Shown here: positions 33,301 to 46,700 of the stretch, piece by piece
Layout of the letters: each line of letters begins with the position of its first letter
Position numbering within the stretch: position 1 is the stretch's first letter
From: Macrobrachium rosenbergii
Lineage: Eukaryota; Arthropoda; Malacostraca; Decapoda; Palaemonidae
DNA length: 64,000 bases
Reading direction: 5' to 3'
Assembly (NCBI RefSeq): GCF_040412425.1
Contig: NC_089781.1
Location: 47,755,175 to 47,819,174, forward strand
The notes under the pieces: model-generated
Told to the model about the DNA's origin: nothing
The model's database searches: none
What the model saw: only the letters and a program-made list of their open reading frames with translations
Made by a program: the position numbers and the translations under genes

Positions 33301-36300
33301 AAAGATGATCTTGTGTAAAATTCATTCTGTCATTGGATACCATGAGCATCCTTAGAGAATGTTTTTCTCTTCAAAAAAGATGATCTTGTTTAAAATTCAT
33401 CTCTCATTGGATACCATGAGCATCCTTAGAGAATGTTTTCTTTTTCACAAAAGATGATCTTGTGTTAAAATTTATATTTCATTGGATACCATGAGCATCC
33501 TTAGAGAATGTTTTTTTCTTCACAAAAGATGATCTTGTTTCAAAATTCATCAGTCATTGGGTACCATGAGCATCCTTAAGAATGTTTTTCTTTTCACAAA
33601 AGATGATCTTGCGTCAAAATTCATCTGTCATTGGATACCATAAGCATTTGTAGAGAATGTTTTTGTCTTCACAAAAGATGATCTTGTTTTTCATCTTCAT
33701 TGATAAAGATGAATCTTGTCTTCACAAAAGATTTGTGTCTTCATTGGATACCATGAGCATTTGTAGAGAATGTTTTCTCTTTCACAAAGATGATCTTGTG
33801 TTAAAATTCATCTGTCATTGGATACCATGAGCATCCTGAGAGAATGTTTTTCTCTTCACAAAAGATGATCTTGTTTCAAAATTCATCTGTCATTGGATAC
33901 CATAAAAGATGATCTTGCATCCTTAGAGAATGTTTTTTTTCTTCACAAAAGATGATCTTGTGTCAAAATTCATCTGTCATTGGATACCATGAGCATTTTA
34001 GAGAATGTTTTTTCTTCACAAAAGATGATCTTGTGTAAAAATTCATCTGTCATTGATACCATGAGCATTTGTAGAGAATGTTTTTCTCTTCAAAAGATGA
34101 TCTTGTATCAAAATTCATCTGTCATTGGATACCATGAGCATCCTTAGAGAATGTTTTTTTCTTCAAAAGATGATCTTGTTTCAAAATTCATCTGTCATTG
34201 GATACCCTTAGAGAATGTTTTTCTCTCACAGAAGATGATCTTGTTTCAAAATTCTCTGTCATTGGAAGATGCATCCTTTTGTTTTCTTCAAAAAGATGAT
34301 CTTGTTTCAAAATTCTGTCATTGGATACCATGAGCATCCTTTAAGAATGTTTTCTTCTTCAAAAAGATGATCTTGTTTCAAAATTCATGTCATTGGATAC
34401 CATGAGCATTTGTAGAATTGATTTTCTCTTCACAAAAGATGATCTTGTGTCAAATTCTATCTGTCATTGATACCATGAGAATCCTTAGAAAATTGATGTT
34501 TTTTCTTTACATCCTTAGAAATTTGATCTTGTGTCAAAATTCATCTGTCATTGGATACCATGAGCATTTTAGAAGAATGTTTTTCTTCACAAAAGATGAT
34601 CTTGTTTCAAAATTCATCTGTCATTGGATACCATGAGCATTTGTAGAGAATGTTTTTCTTCACAAAAAGATGATCTTGTTTCAAAATTCATCTGTCATTG
34701 GATACCATGAGTTCTCTAGAGAATGTTTTCTCTTCACAAAAGATGATCTTGTTTCAAAATTCATCTGTCATTGGATACCATGAGCATCCTAGAGAATGTT
34801 TTTTCTTCACAAAAAGATGATCTTTGTTCAAAATTCATCTGTCATTGGATACCATGAGCATCCTTAGAGAATGTTTTTTTCTTGTTTCAAATCATCTGTC
34901 AAACCATGATCCTTAGAGAATTTGTTTCTTCACAAAGATGATCTTGTTTCATCATCTGTCATTGATACCATGAGCATCCTTAGAGAATGTTTTTTCTTCA
35001 TAAAAGATGATCTTGTTTCAAAATTCATCTGTCATTGGATACCATCCTTAGAGACTATTTTCATCCTTAGAGTAACCTATTTTCTCTTCAAAAGATGATC
35101 TGTTCAAAATTCATCTGTCATTGATACCATGAGATCCTTAAGAATGTTTTTTCTTCAAAAGATGATCTTGTGTCAAAATTCATCTGTCATTGGATACCAT
35201 GAGCATTTTAGACAATTTTTTCTCTTCACAAAAGATGATCTTGTGTCAAAATTCATCTGTCATTGGATACCATGAGCATCCTTAGAGAATTTTTCTCTTC
35301 ACAAAAGATGATCTTGTTTAAAAATTCATCTGTCATTGATACCATGAGCATCCTTAGAGAATTTTTTTCTCTTCACAAAAGATGATCTTGTTTCAAAATT
35401 CATCTGTCATTGATACCATGAGTATCCTTAGAGAATGTTTTTCTTCACAAAAGATGATCTTGTGTCAAATTCATCTGTCATTGGATACCATGAGCATTTG
35501 TTAGAGAATGTTTTCTTCTTTCAAAAATGATCTTGTGTCAAAATTCTGTCATTGGATACCATGAGCATCCTTAGAGAATTTCTTCACAAATATGATCTTG
35601 TGTAAAATTTATCTGTCATTGGATAGCATGAGCATCCTTAGAGAATTTTTTCTTCACAAAAGATGATTTTGTGTCAAAATTCATCTGTCTGGATACCATG
35701 AGCATCCTTAGAGAATATTTTTTCTCTTCAAAAAGATGATCTTGTGTAAAATTCATCTGTCATTGAACTATGAGCATTTTAGAGAATGTTTTCTCTTCAC
35801 AAAAGATGATCTTGTGTGAAAATTCATCTGTCATTGGATACCATGAGCATTTTAGAGAATTTTTTTTTTTTTCACAAAAGATGATCTTGTTTCAAAATTC
35901 ATCTGTCATTGGATACCATGAGCATCCTTAGAGAATGTTTTTCTCTTCACAAAAGATGATCTTGTCAAAATTCATCTGTCATTGGATACCATGAGAATCC
36001 ATAGAGAATATTTTTCTCTTCAAAAGATGATTTTTGTCTTCATATGTCATTGAAAAATGAGCATCTTGATGATTTTCAAAAAGATGATCTTGTGTCTTCA
36101 TCTTGGATACCATGAGCATCCTGAAGAATGTTTTTTCTTCACAAAAGATGATCTTGTGTCAAAATTCATCTTGTCATTGGATACCATGAGCATCCTAGAG
36201 AATGTTTTTCTTTCACAAAAAGATGATCTTGTGTCAAAATTCATATCTTGGATACCATGAGTATCCTTAAGAATGTTTTTTTTTCACAAAAGATGATCTT

Positions 36301-39300
36301 GTTTCAAAATTCATCTGTCATTGGATACCATGAGCATCCTTAAGAATGTTTTTCTCTTCACAAAAGATGATCTTGTGTCAAAATTCATCTGTCATTGGAT
36401 AACATGAGCATCCTTAAGAATGTTTTTCTCTTCACAAAAGATGATCTTGTGTCAAAATTCATCTGTCATGAGTTTCCCAAAGATGTTTTTCTGTCAAAGG
36501 TAGAATGTTTCATCTCTCTTGATACCATGAGCATCCTTAGAGATGATTTTAAAGTCACAAAAGATGATCTTGTGTTAAAATTCATCTGTCATTGGATACA
36601 AAAGATGATCATCCTTACCAAGAGAATGTTTTTTTTCTTCACAAAAAGATGATCTTGTTTCAAAATTCATCTTTTCTTGGATATCATGAGCATCCTTCAC
36701 AAAGATGATTTTTCTTCATTGAAAGATGATCTTAGAGAATTTCACAAAAGATGATCTTGTGTGAAATTCGTCATTGGATACCATGAGCATCCTTAAGAAT
36801 GTTTTTCTCTTCACAAAAGGTGATCTTGTGTCAAAATTCATGTCATTGGATACCATGAGCATCCTTAAGGATGTTTTTCTTTTCACAAAAAATGATCTTG
36901 TTTCAAAATTCATCTGTCATTGGATACCATGAGCATCCTTAAGAATGTCTTTCTCTTCACAAAAGATGATCTTGTGTTTTCTCTGTCATTGATACAATGA
37001 GAATCCTTATAGAATGATTTTCTCTTCACAAAAGATGATCTTGTGTCAAAATTGGTTCATTGAGCAACATGAGTATTTAAGAATGTTTTTTCTTCACAAA
37101 AGATGATCTTGTTTCAAAAATTCATCTGTCATTGATACCATGAGCATCCTTAGAGAATGTTTTTCTCTTCATAAAAGATGATCTTGTGTCAAAATTCATC
37201 TGTCATTGGATACCATGAGCATTTGTAGAGAATGTTTTTTTCTTCACAAAAAATGATGATCTTGTTTGAAATGAGCATCCTTAGAGAATATTTTCTCTGG
37301 AAAAATGATCTTGTTTCAAATGATTGATTGAGAGAATCTTTTTTCTCTTCAAAAAGATGATCTTGTGTCAAAATTCATCTGTCATTGATACCATGAGCAT
37401 CACTTAGAAGAATTTTTCTCTTCATTGAAGATGATCTTGTTTCAAAAGATTCATCTGTCATTGGATACCATGATCAAAAGATGACTTGTGTCTAAATTCA
37501 TCTGTCAGAAGCATCCTTTTTTTTTTTCTTCACAAAAGATGATCTTGTGTCAAAATTCATCTGTCATTGGATACCATGAGCATCCTTGTAGAGAATGTTT
37601 TCTCTTCACAAAAAGATGATCTTGTTTCAAAATTCATCTGTCATTGGATACCATGAGCATTTTAGAGAATGTTTTCTCTTCACAAAAGATGATCTTGTTT
37701 TCATCTGTCAAAATTCATCTGTCATTGATCTACCATCTGCATTGATACCAGAATGTTTTCTTTCACAAAAGATGATCTTGTGTCAAAATTCATCTGTCAT
37801 TGGATACCATGAGTATCCTTAGAGAATGTTTCTCTTCACAAAAGATGATCTTGTGTCAAAAATTCATCTGTCTTGATACCATGAGCATTTGAGAGAATTT
37901 TTCTCTTCACAAAGATGATCTTGTTTCAAAATTCATCTGTCATTGGATACCATGAGCATCCTTAGAATGTTTTTCTCTTCAAAAAGATGATCTTGTGTCA
38001 AAAATTCATCTGTCATTGGATACCATGAGCATTTGTAGAGAATGTTTTTTCTTCACAAAAGATGATCTTGTACCATCAAAAATTCATCTGTCATTGGATA
38101 CCATGAGCATCCTTTGTAGAGAATGTTTTCTTCTTCACAAAAGATGATCTTGTGTTGGAAAATTCATCTGTCATTGTGAAAATACATCTGTCATTGAGCA
38201 TTTTGTAGAGATGTTTTCTCTTCACAAAAGATGATCTTGTGTCAAAATTCATCTGTCATTGGATACCATGAGCATCCTTAGAGAAATTTTTTCTCTTCAC
38301 AAAAGATGATCTTGTGTAAAAATCATCTGTCATTGATGACCATGAGAATGTTTGTTCTTAGAAAATGTTTTTTCAGATCTTCATTGATACTATGAGCATT
38401 TGTAGAAATGTTGATCTTGTGTTAAAAGATGATCTGTCAAAAGTTGGATATTGATACCATGAGCATTTGTAGATGTTTTTCTTAAAGATGATGTTTTTCT
38501 CTTCACAAATGAGATGATCTTGTTCTGTTCAAAAAGATTCATCTATCTGTCATTGGATACCATGAGCATTTTGTAGAGAATTTTTTTCTCTTCACAAAAA
38601 ATGATCTTGTGTCAAAATTCATCTGTCATTGGATACCATGAGCATTTGTAGAGAATGTTTTTCTTCAAAAAAGATGATCTTGTGTCAAAATTCATCTGTC
38701 ATTGGATACCATGAGCATCCTAGAGAATTTTTCTCTTCACAAAAGATGATCTTGTGTCAAAATTCATCTGTCATTGGATACCATGAGCATCATAGAATGA
38801 TTTTCTCTTCACAAGATGATCTTTGTCTCAAAATTCATCTGTCATTGGATACCATGAGCATCCTTTAGAGAATGTTTTTCTTCAAAAGATGATCTTGTGT
38901 CAAAATTCATCTGTCATTGATATCATGGCATCCTAAAGAATGTTTTTCCATGAGATCATCAAAATTCTTTGTCATTGGTTACTGAATTTGTAGAGAATTT
39001 TTTCTTTTTCACAAAAAGATGATTGTGTCAAAATTCATCTGCCATTGGATACCATGAGCATCCTGATGATCTTTGAGAATGTTTTCTCTTCACAAAGATG
39101 ATCTTGTTTCAAAATTCATGTCATTGGATACCATGAGCATCCTTAGAGAATGTTTTTCTTTTCACAAAAGATGATCTTGTGTCAAAATTCATCTGTCATT
39201 GGATACCATGAGCATTTAGAGAATGTTTTTCTTTCTAAGAAGATGATCTTGTGTTTAAAAATTCATCTGTCATTGGATACCATGAGCATCCTTCACGAGA

Positions 39301-41499
39301 GATCTGTTTTTCTCTTCATTGGGTACTATGAAAAGAATGATCTTGTGTCAAAATTCATCTGTCATTGGATACCATGAGCATCCTCAGAGAATATTTTTCT
39401 CTTCACAAAGATGATCTTTTGTTTCAAAATTCATCTGTCATTGATACTGTGAGCATCCTTAGAGAATGTTTTTCTTTTCACAAAAGATGATCTTGTGTCA
39501 AAAAATTCATCTGTCATTGGATACCATGAGCATCCTTAGAAGAGAATTTTTCTTACAAAGATGATCTTGTTTCAAAATTCGTCTGTGATTGGATACCATG
39601 AGCATTTGTAGAGAATGTTTTGTTTTTCAGAAAAGATGATCTTGTGTTCAAAATTCATCTGTCATTGATACCATGAGCATTTGTAGAGAATGTTTTTTCT
39701 TCACAAAAAGATGATCTTGTGTCAAAATTCATCTGTCATTGGATACCATGAGCATCCTTAGAGAATGTTTTTCTTTCACAAAAAGATGATCTTGTGTCAA
39801 AATTCATCTGTCATTGGTATACCATGGATTTTGCATCCTGTCAGAGAAGAGCATCCTTTCTGGTTTTTCTTCAAAAGATGATCTTGTGTCAAAATTCATA
39901 TGTCATTGGATTAACATGGAGGTATCCTTAGAATGATTTTTCTTCACAAAGATGATCTTGTTTCAAAATTCATCTGTCATTGATACCATGGAGCATCCTT
40001 AGAGAATGTTTTTCTCTTCAAAAAGATGATCTTGTGTCAAAATTCATCTGTCATTGGATACCATGAGCATCCTTAGAGAATGTTTTTCTCTTCACAAAAG
40101 TCATGATCTTAGAGAATGTTTTTCAAAAGATTCATCTAGTCATTGGATACCATGAGCATCTGTAGAGAATGTTTTTCTTTTCTAAAAAGATGATCTTGTT
40201 TCAAAATTCATCTGTCTTTGGATACCATGAGCATCCCTAGAGAATGTCTTTCTTTCTTTACAAAAGATGATCTTGTGTCAAAATTCATTTGTCATTGACA
40301 CGCATGGAGCATCCTTAGAATGTTTTTTTCTCTTCACAAAGATGATCTTTGTGTCAAAAATTATCTGTCATTGATACTTTGGAGTATCATGAAAGAATGT
40401 TTTTTCTCTTCACAAAAGATGATCTTGTGTCAAAATTCATCTGTCATTGGTTACCATGAGCATTTGTAGAATGTTTTTCTCTTCACAAAAGATGATCTTG
40501 TGTGAAAATTCATCAGTCATTGGATACCATGAGCATCTCTTAGAGAATGTTTTCTTTCTTCACAAAAGATGATCACTGTTTTCAAAAACATCTGTCATTG
40601 ATACCATGAGCATCCTTAGAGGATGATTTTCTCTTCACAAAAGATGATCTTGTTTGAAAATTCATCTGTCATTGATACCATGAGCATCCTAGAGAATATT
40701 TTTCTTCAAAATTGATCTTGTTTCAAATTTCATCTCTCATTGGATAACATGGGTATCCTTAGAGAAGTTTTCTCTTCACAAATATGATCTTGTGTCAAAA
40801 TTCATCTGTCATTGGATACCATCAGCATCATAAGAGAATGTTTTCTCTTCACAGAAGATGATCTTGTGTCAAACTTCATCTGTCATTAAAACATGAGCAT
40901 CCTTTTCATAAATGATCTTGCTCTTCAAAAAGATGATCTTGTTTAAAATTCATCTGTTATTGGATACTTCATGAAGCATTTGTAGAGAATTTTTTCTCTT
41001 CACAAAAGATGATCTTGTGTCAAAATTCATCTGTCATTGGATACATGAGCATCCTTGAGACATTTGTTCTCTTCACAAAAGATGATCTTGTGTCAAAAAT
41101 TCATTTGTCATTGGATACCATGAGCATTCTTAAGAATGTTTTTCTCTTACAAAGATGATCTTGTGTCAAATTCATCTCATTGATACTATGAGCATTTGTT
41201 AAGAATGATTTTCTTCACAAATATGATTTGTGTCAAAATTCATCTGTCATTGGATACCATGAGCATTTATAGAGAATGTTTTTCTCTTCAAAAGATGATC
41301 TTGTGTTAAACAAGAATTCCTCTGTCGTTGGATACTATGAGCATCCTTAGAGAATGTTTTTTCTCTTCACAAAAGATGATCTTGTGTCGAAATTCATCTG
41401 TCATTGGTTACCGTGAGCATTTTAGAGAATGTTTTCTCTTCAGAAAAGCTGATCTTGTCAAAATCATCTGTCATTGGATACCATGAGCATCCTTAGAGA

Positions 41500-43760
41500 G
41501 AAGGTTTTCTTCTTCAAAAAGATGATCTTGTTTCAAAATCATCTGTCATTGATACCACATATCTCTGAACAGAATATTCTTCTTCACAAAAAGATGATCT
41601 TGTGCTGTAAATTACCCTGTCATCGGATACTATGAGAGTATCCTTAGAAATGATTTTCTTTTTCAAAAGATGATTTTGTGTCAAAATTCATCTGTCATTG
41701 ATAACATGAGTATCCTTAGAATGATTTTTTTTCTTCACAAAGATGATCTTGTGTCAAAATTCATCTGTCATTGATACTATGATCATCCTCTGAGAATGTT
41801 TGTTTCTTTGCTAAAGATGATTTGTGTTAAAATTCATGTCATTGGATACCATGAGCATCCTTAAAGAACAAGCTTCTCTTCACAAAGAATATCTTGAACA
41901 AATTCATCTGTCATTGATACCATGAGCATCCTTGTGAGGGAATGCTTTTTCTTTTCCAAAAAATTATCTTTGTTTTAAAATTATCTGTCATTGGATACTA
42001 TGAGCATCCTTCCAGAGAATTTTTTTCTTCACAAAAGATGATTCCTGAAATAAAATTATCTGTCAGTTGATAACATGAGCATCCTTAATGTTTTTTTCAC
42101 AAAAGATGATTTGTGTCAAAATTCATCTGTCATTAACATGACCATGATATCCTTAGAAAAGATAGTTTTCATTCTTTGTAGAGTAACAAAAAAGATGATT
42201 CAGGCTGTACTCCACTGTCATTGACATACCATGAGTATCCCAGAGAATGTTTTTCTTCACAAAAATGATCTTTACTGTACCATCTGTCTGTTGATACCAT
42301 GAGCATCGTGTAGAGAATGTTTTTCTCTTCACAAAAGATGATCTTGTTTCAAAAAATCACTCTGTCATTGGATACCATGAGCATCCTTAGAGAATGTTTC
42401 TCTTTTCACAAAGATGATCTTGTTTCAAAATTCATCTGTCATTGGATACCATGAGCATTAAAATGTTTTTCTTTCACAAAATATGATCTTTGTGATCAAA
42501 AATTCATCTGTCATTGGATACCATGAGCATTTGAGAGAATGTTTTTCTCACAAAGATGATCTTGTTTCAAAATTCATCTGTCATTGGATACCATGAGCAT
42601 CCTTAGAGAATGTTTTTCTCTTCATAGAAAGATGATCTTGTTTCTAAATTCATCTGTCATTGGATACCATGAGCATCCTTAGAGACTATTTTTAGAATGT
42701 TTCACAAAAGATGATCTTGTTTCTCTTTGTCAAAATTCATCTGTCATCAAAATTACTGTATTGGATACCATGAGCATTTAGAGAATGTTTTTCAATTCTG
42801 CAAAAAGATGATCTTGTGTCAAAATTCATCTAATATTGGATACCTTGAGAATCACAGAAATTTTTTTCTCTTGGGCTAAAGATAAACGTGTTTAAAAATT
42901 CATCTGTCATTGATTAATATGAGCATCCTTAGGAGGATGATTTTTCTCTTCACAAAAGACAGACTTATGTCAAATTATCTTTTCTTGGATACCATGTACA
43001 TCCTTAAAGAATATTTTCTCTGAAGAAAATTGATCTTGCAGGTCAACATTCATCTTCTATTGGATAACCATGATATCCTTAGAGAATGTTTTCTTTTTCA
43101 CAAAAAAGATGATCTTGTGTTAAAATTATATTTCATTGATACTATGAGTTATCCTTAGAGAATGTTTTCTTCACAAAAGACAGATCTTGTTTCAAAATTC
43201 CACTGGTCATTGGGCAAATTGCATGAGCATCTCCAGAATGTTTTTCTTTCACAAAAGATGATCTTGCGCTGCACCATCTGTCATTGATACCATAACATTT
43301 GTAGAGAATGTTTTTCTTCTTTCACAAAAGATGATCTGTGTCAAAATTCATTTGTTTATGATAAAATGAGCATCCCAGAAATGTTTTTCTTCACAAAAGA
43401 TGATTTGTTTCAAAATTCATGCTGATACCATGATATCCTTAAGGATGCTACAAAAATTATCTTTTATTTTCAAAAATTCATCTGTCATTGATACCATGAG
43501 TATCCTAAGAATGTCTTTCTCTTCTTCACAAAAGATGATCTTGTAGGTCAAAAATTCATCTGTCGCTGGATACCATGAGAATCGTTATAGAATGATTTCA
43601 CAAAAGATGATTTGTGTCAAAATTATATGTCATTGGATAACATGGAGTATCTCAAGAATGATATTTTTTCACAAAAGTGATGATCTTATATCAAAATTAC
43701 CTGTTTATTGGATGTAACAGTGTGAGCGTTTGGTAGAGAATGTTTTCTTCAAAGATGATC
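41500..43760. repeat. Corrupted block within the satellite core
   Basis: Units remain recognisable in order, but many contain foreign-looking short strings (CAGGCTGTACTCCACTG at about 42201, GCGCTGCACCATCTG at about 43265), missing segments and unusual substitutions. Flanking units from about 43780 return at once to near-consensus. The abrupt right boundary suggests either an older, unhomogenised patch or a stretch of poor consensus sequence. Confidence 0.7.
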
Positions 43761-46700
43761 TTAGTCGTAATTCATCTGTCATTGGATACCATGAGCATTT
43801 GTAGAGAATGTTTTTTCTTCACAAAAGATGATCTTGTGTCAAAATTCATCTGTCATTGGATACCATGAGCATCCTTAGAGAATGTTTTTTCTTCACAAAA
43901 GATGATCTTGTTTCAAAATTCATCTGTCATTGGATACCGCATGAGCATCCTTAGAGAATGTTTTTCTTCACAAAAGATGATCTTGTTTCAAAATTCATCT
44001 GTCATTGGATACCATGAGCATCCTTAGAGAATGTTTTCTCTTCACAAAAGATGATCTTGTTTCAAAATTCATCTGTCATTGGATATACATGAGCATCCTT
44101 AGAGAATGTTTTGTTTTCTTTCACAAAAGATGATCTTGTTTCAAAATTCATCTGTCATTGGATACCATGAGCATCCTTAGAGAATGTTTTTTCTTCACAA
44201 AAGATGATCTTGTTTCAAAATTCATCTGTCATTGGATACCATGAGCATCCTTAGAGAATGTTTTTCTCTTCACAAAAGATGATCTTGTGTTCAAAAATTC
44301 ATCTGTCATTGGATACCATGAGCATCCTTTGTAGAGAATGTTTTTCTCTTCACAAAAGATGATCTTGTTTCAAAATTCATCTGTCATTGGATACCATGAG
44401 CATCCTTAGAAATGTTTTTCTCTTCACAAAAGATGATCTTGTTTCAAAATTCATCTGTCATTGGATACCATGAGCATTTACACAATGTTTTTTCTTCACA
44501 AAGATGATCTTGTTTCAAAATTCATCTGTCATTGGATACCATGAGCATCCTTAAGAATGTTTTTCTTTCACAAAAGATGATCTTGTTTCAAAATTCATCT
44601 GTCATTGGATACCATGAGCATCCTTAGAGAATGTTTTTCTGTTCACAAAAGATGATCTTGTTTCAAAATTCATCTGTCATTGGATACCATGAGCATCCTA
44701 GAGAATGTTTTCTCTCTCACAAAAGATGATCTTGTGTCAAAATTCATCTGTCATTGGATACCATGAGCATCCTTAGAGAATGTTTTCTTCTCTTGTTTCA
44801 AATTCATCTGTTTGGCTACCATGAGCATTTAAAGAATGTTTTCTCTTTCTTGATCTTTGTTTAAAATTCATCTGTCATTGGATACCATGAGCATTTGTAG
44901 AGAATGTTTTTTCTTCACAAAAGATGATCTTGTGTCAAAATTCATCTGTCATTGGATACCATGAGCATCCTTAGAATGTTTTTCTCTTCACAAAAGATGA
45001 TCTTGTGTCAAAATTCATCTGTCATTGGATACCATGAGCATTTGTTAGAAGAATGTTTTTCTCTTCACAAAAGATGATCTTGTTTCAAAATTCATCTGTC
45101 ATTGGATACCATGAGCATCCTTAGAGAATGTTTTTCTTTTCACAAAAGATGATCTTGTTTCAAAATTCATCTGTCATTGGATACCATGAGCATCCTTAGA
45201 GAATGTTTTTCTTCACAAAAGATGATCTTGTGTCAAAATTCATCTGTCATTGGATACCATGAGCATTTTAGAGAATGTTTTTTCTTCACAAAAGATGATC
45301 TTGTTGTCAAAATTCATCTGTCATTGGATACCATGAGCATCCTTAGAGAATGTTTTTCTCTTCACAAAAGATGATCTTGTTTCAAAATTCATCTGTCATT
45401 GGATACCATATGAGCATCCTTAGAGAATGTTTTTCTCTTCAAAAGATGATCTTGTTTCAAAATTCATCTGTCATTGGATACCATGAGCATCCTGTAGAGA
45501 ATGTTTTTTCTCTTCACAAAAGATGATCTTGTGTCAAAATTCATCTGTCATTGGATACCATGAGCATCCTTAGAGAATGTTTCTCTTCACAAAAGATGAT
45601 CTTGTGTCAAAATTCATCTGTCATTGGATACCATGAGCATTTGTAGAGAATTTTTTCTTTCACAAAAGATGATCTTGTTTCAAAATTCATCTGTCATTGG
45701 ATACCATGAGCATCCTTAGAATGATTTTCTCTTCACAAAAGATGATCTTGTTTCAAAATTCATCTGTCATTGGATACCATGAGCATCCTTAGAGAATGTT
45801 TTTCTTCACAAAAGATGATCTTGTGTCAAAATTCATCTGTCATTGGATACCATGAGCATCCTTAGAGAATGTTTTGTCTTCACAAAGATGATCTTGTGTC
45901 AAAATTCATCTTTCATTGGATACCATGAGCATCCTAGAGAATGTTTTTCTCTTCACAAAAGATGATCTTGTTTCAAAATTCATCTGTCATTGGATACCAT
46001 GAGCATCCTTAAGAGAATGTTTTCTTTTTCACAAAGATGATCTTGTGTCAAAATTCATCTGTCATTGGATACCATGAGCATTTGTAGAGAATGTTTTCTC
46101 TTCACAAAGATGATCTTGTGTCAAAATTCATCTGTCATTGGATACCATGAGCATCCTTAGAGAATGTTTTCTTTTCACAAAGATGATCTTGTGTCAAAAA
46201 TTCATCTGTCATTGGATACCATGAGCATCCTTAGAATGTTTTCTTCGAAAAAAAATGATCTTGTTTCAAATTCATCTGTCATTGGATACCATGAGCATCC
46301 TTAGAGAATGTTTTTCTTTCACAAAAGATGATCTTGTGTCAAAATTCATCTGTCATTGGATACCATGAGCATCCTGTAGAGAATGTTTTTCTCTTCACAA
46401 AAATGATCTTGTTTCAAAATTCATCTGTCATTGGATACCATGAGCATCCTTAGAGAATGTTTTCTCTTCACAAAAGATGATCTTGTTTCAAAATTCATCT
46501 GTCATTGGATACCATGAGCATCCTTAGAGAATGTTTTTCTCTTCACAAAAGATGATCTTGTGTCAAAATTCATCTGTCATTGGATACCATGAGCATCCTG
46601 TAGAGAATATTTTTCTCTTCACAAAGATGATCTTTGTCAAAATTCATCTGTCATTGGATACCATGAGCATCCTTAGAGAATGTTTTTCTCTTCACAAAGA

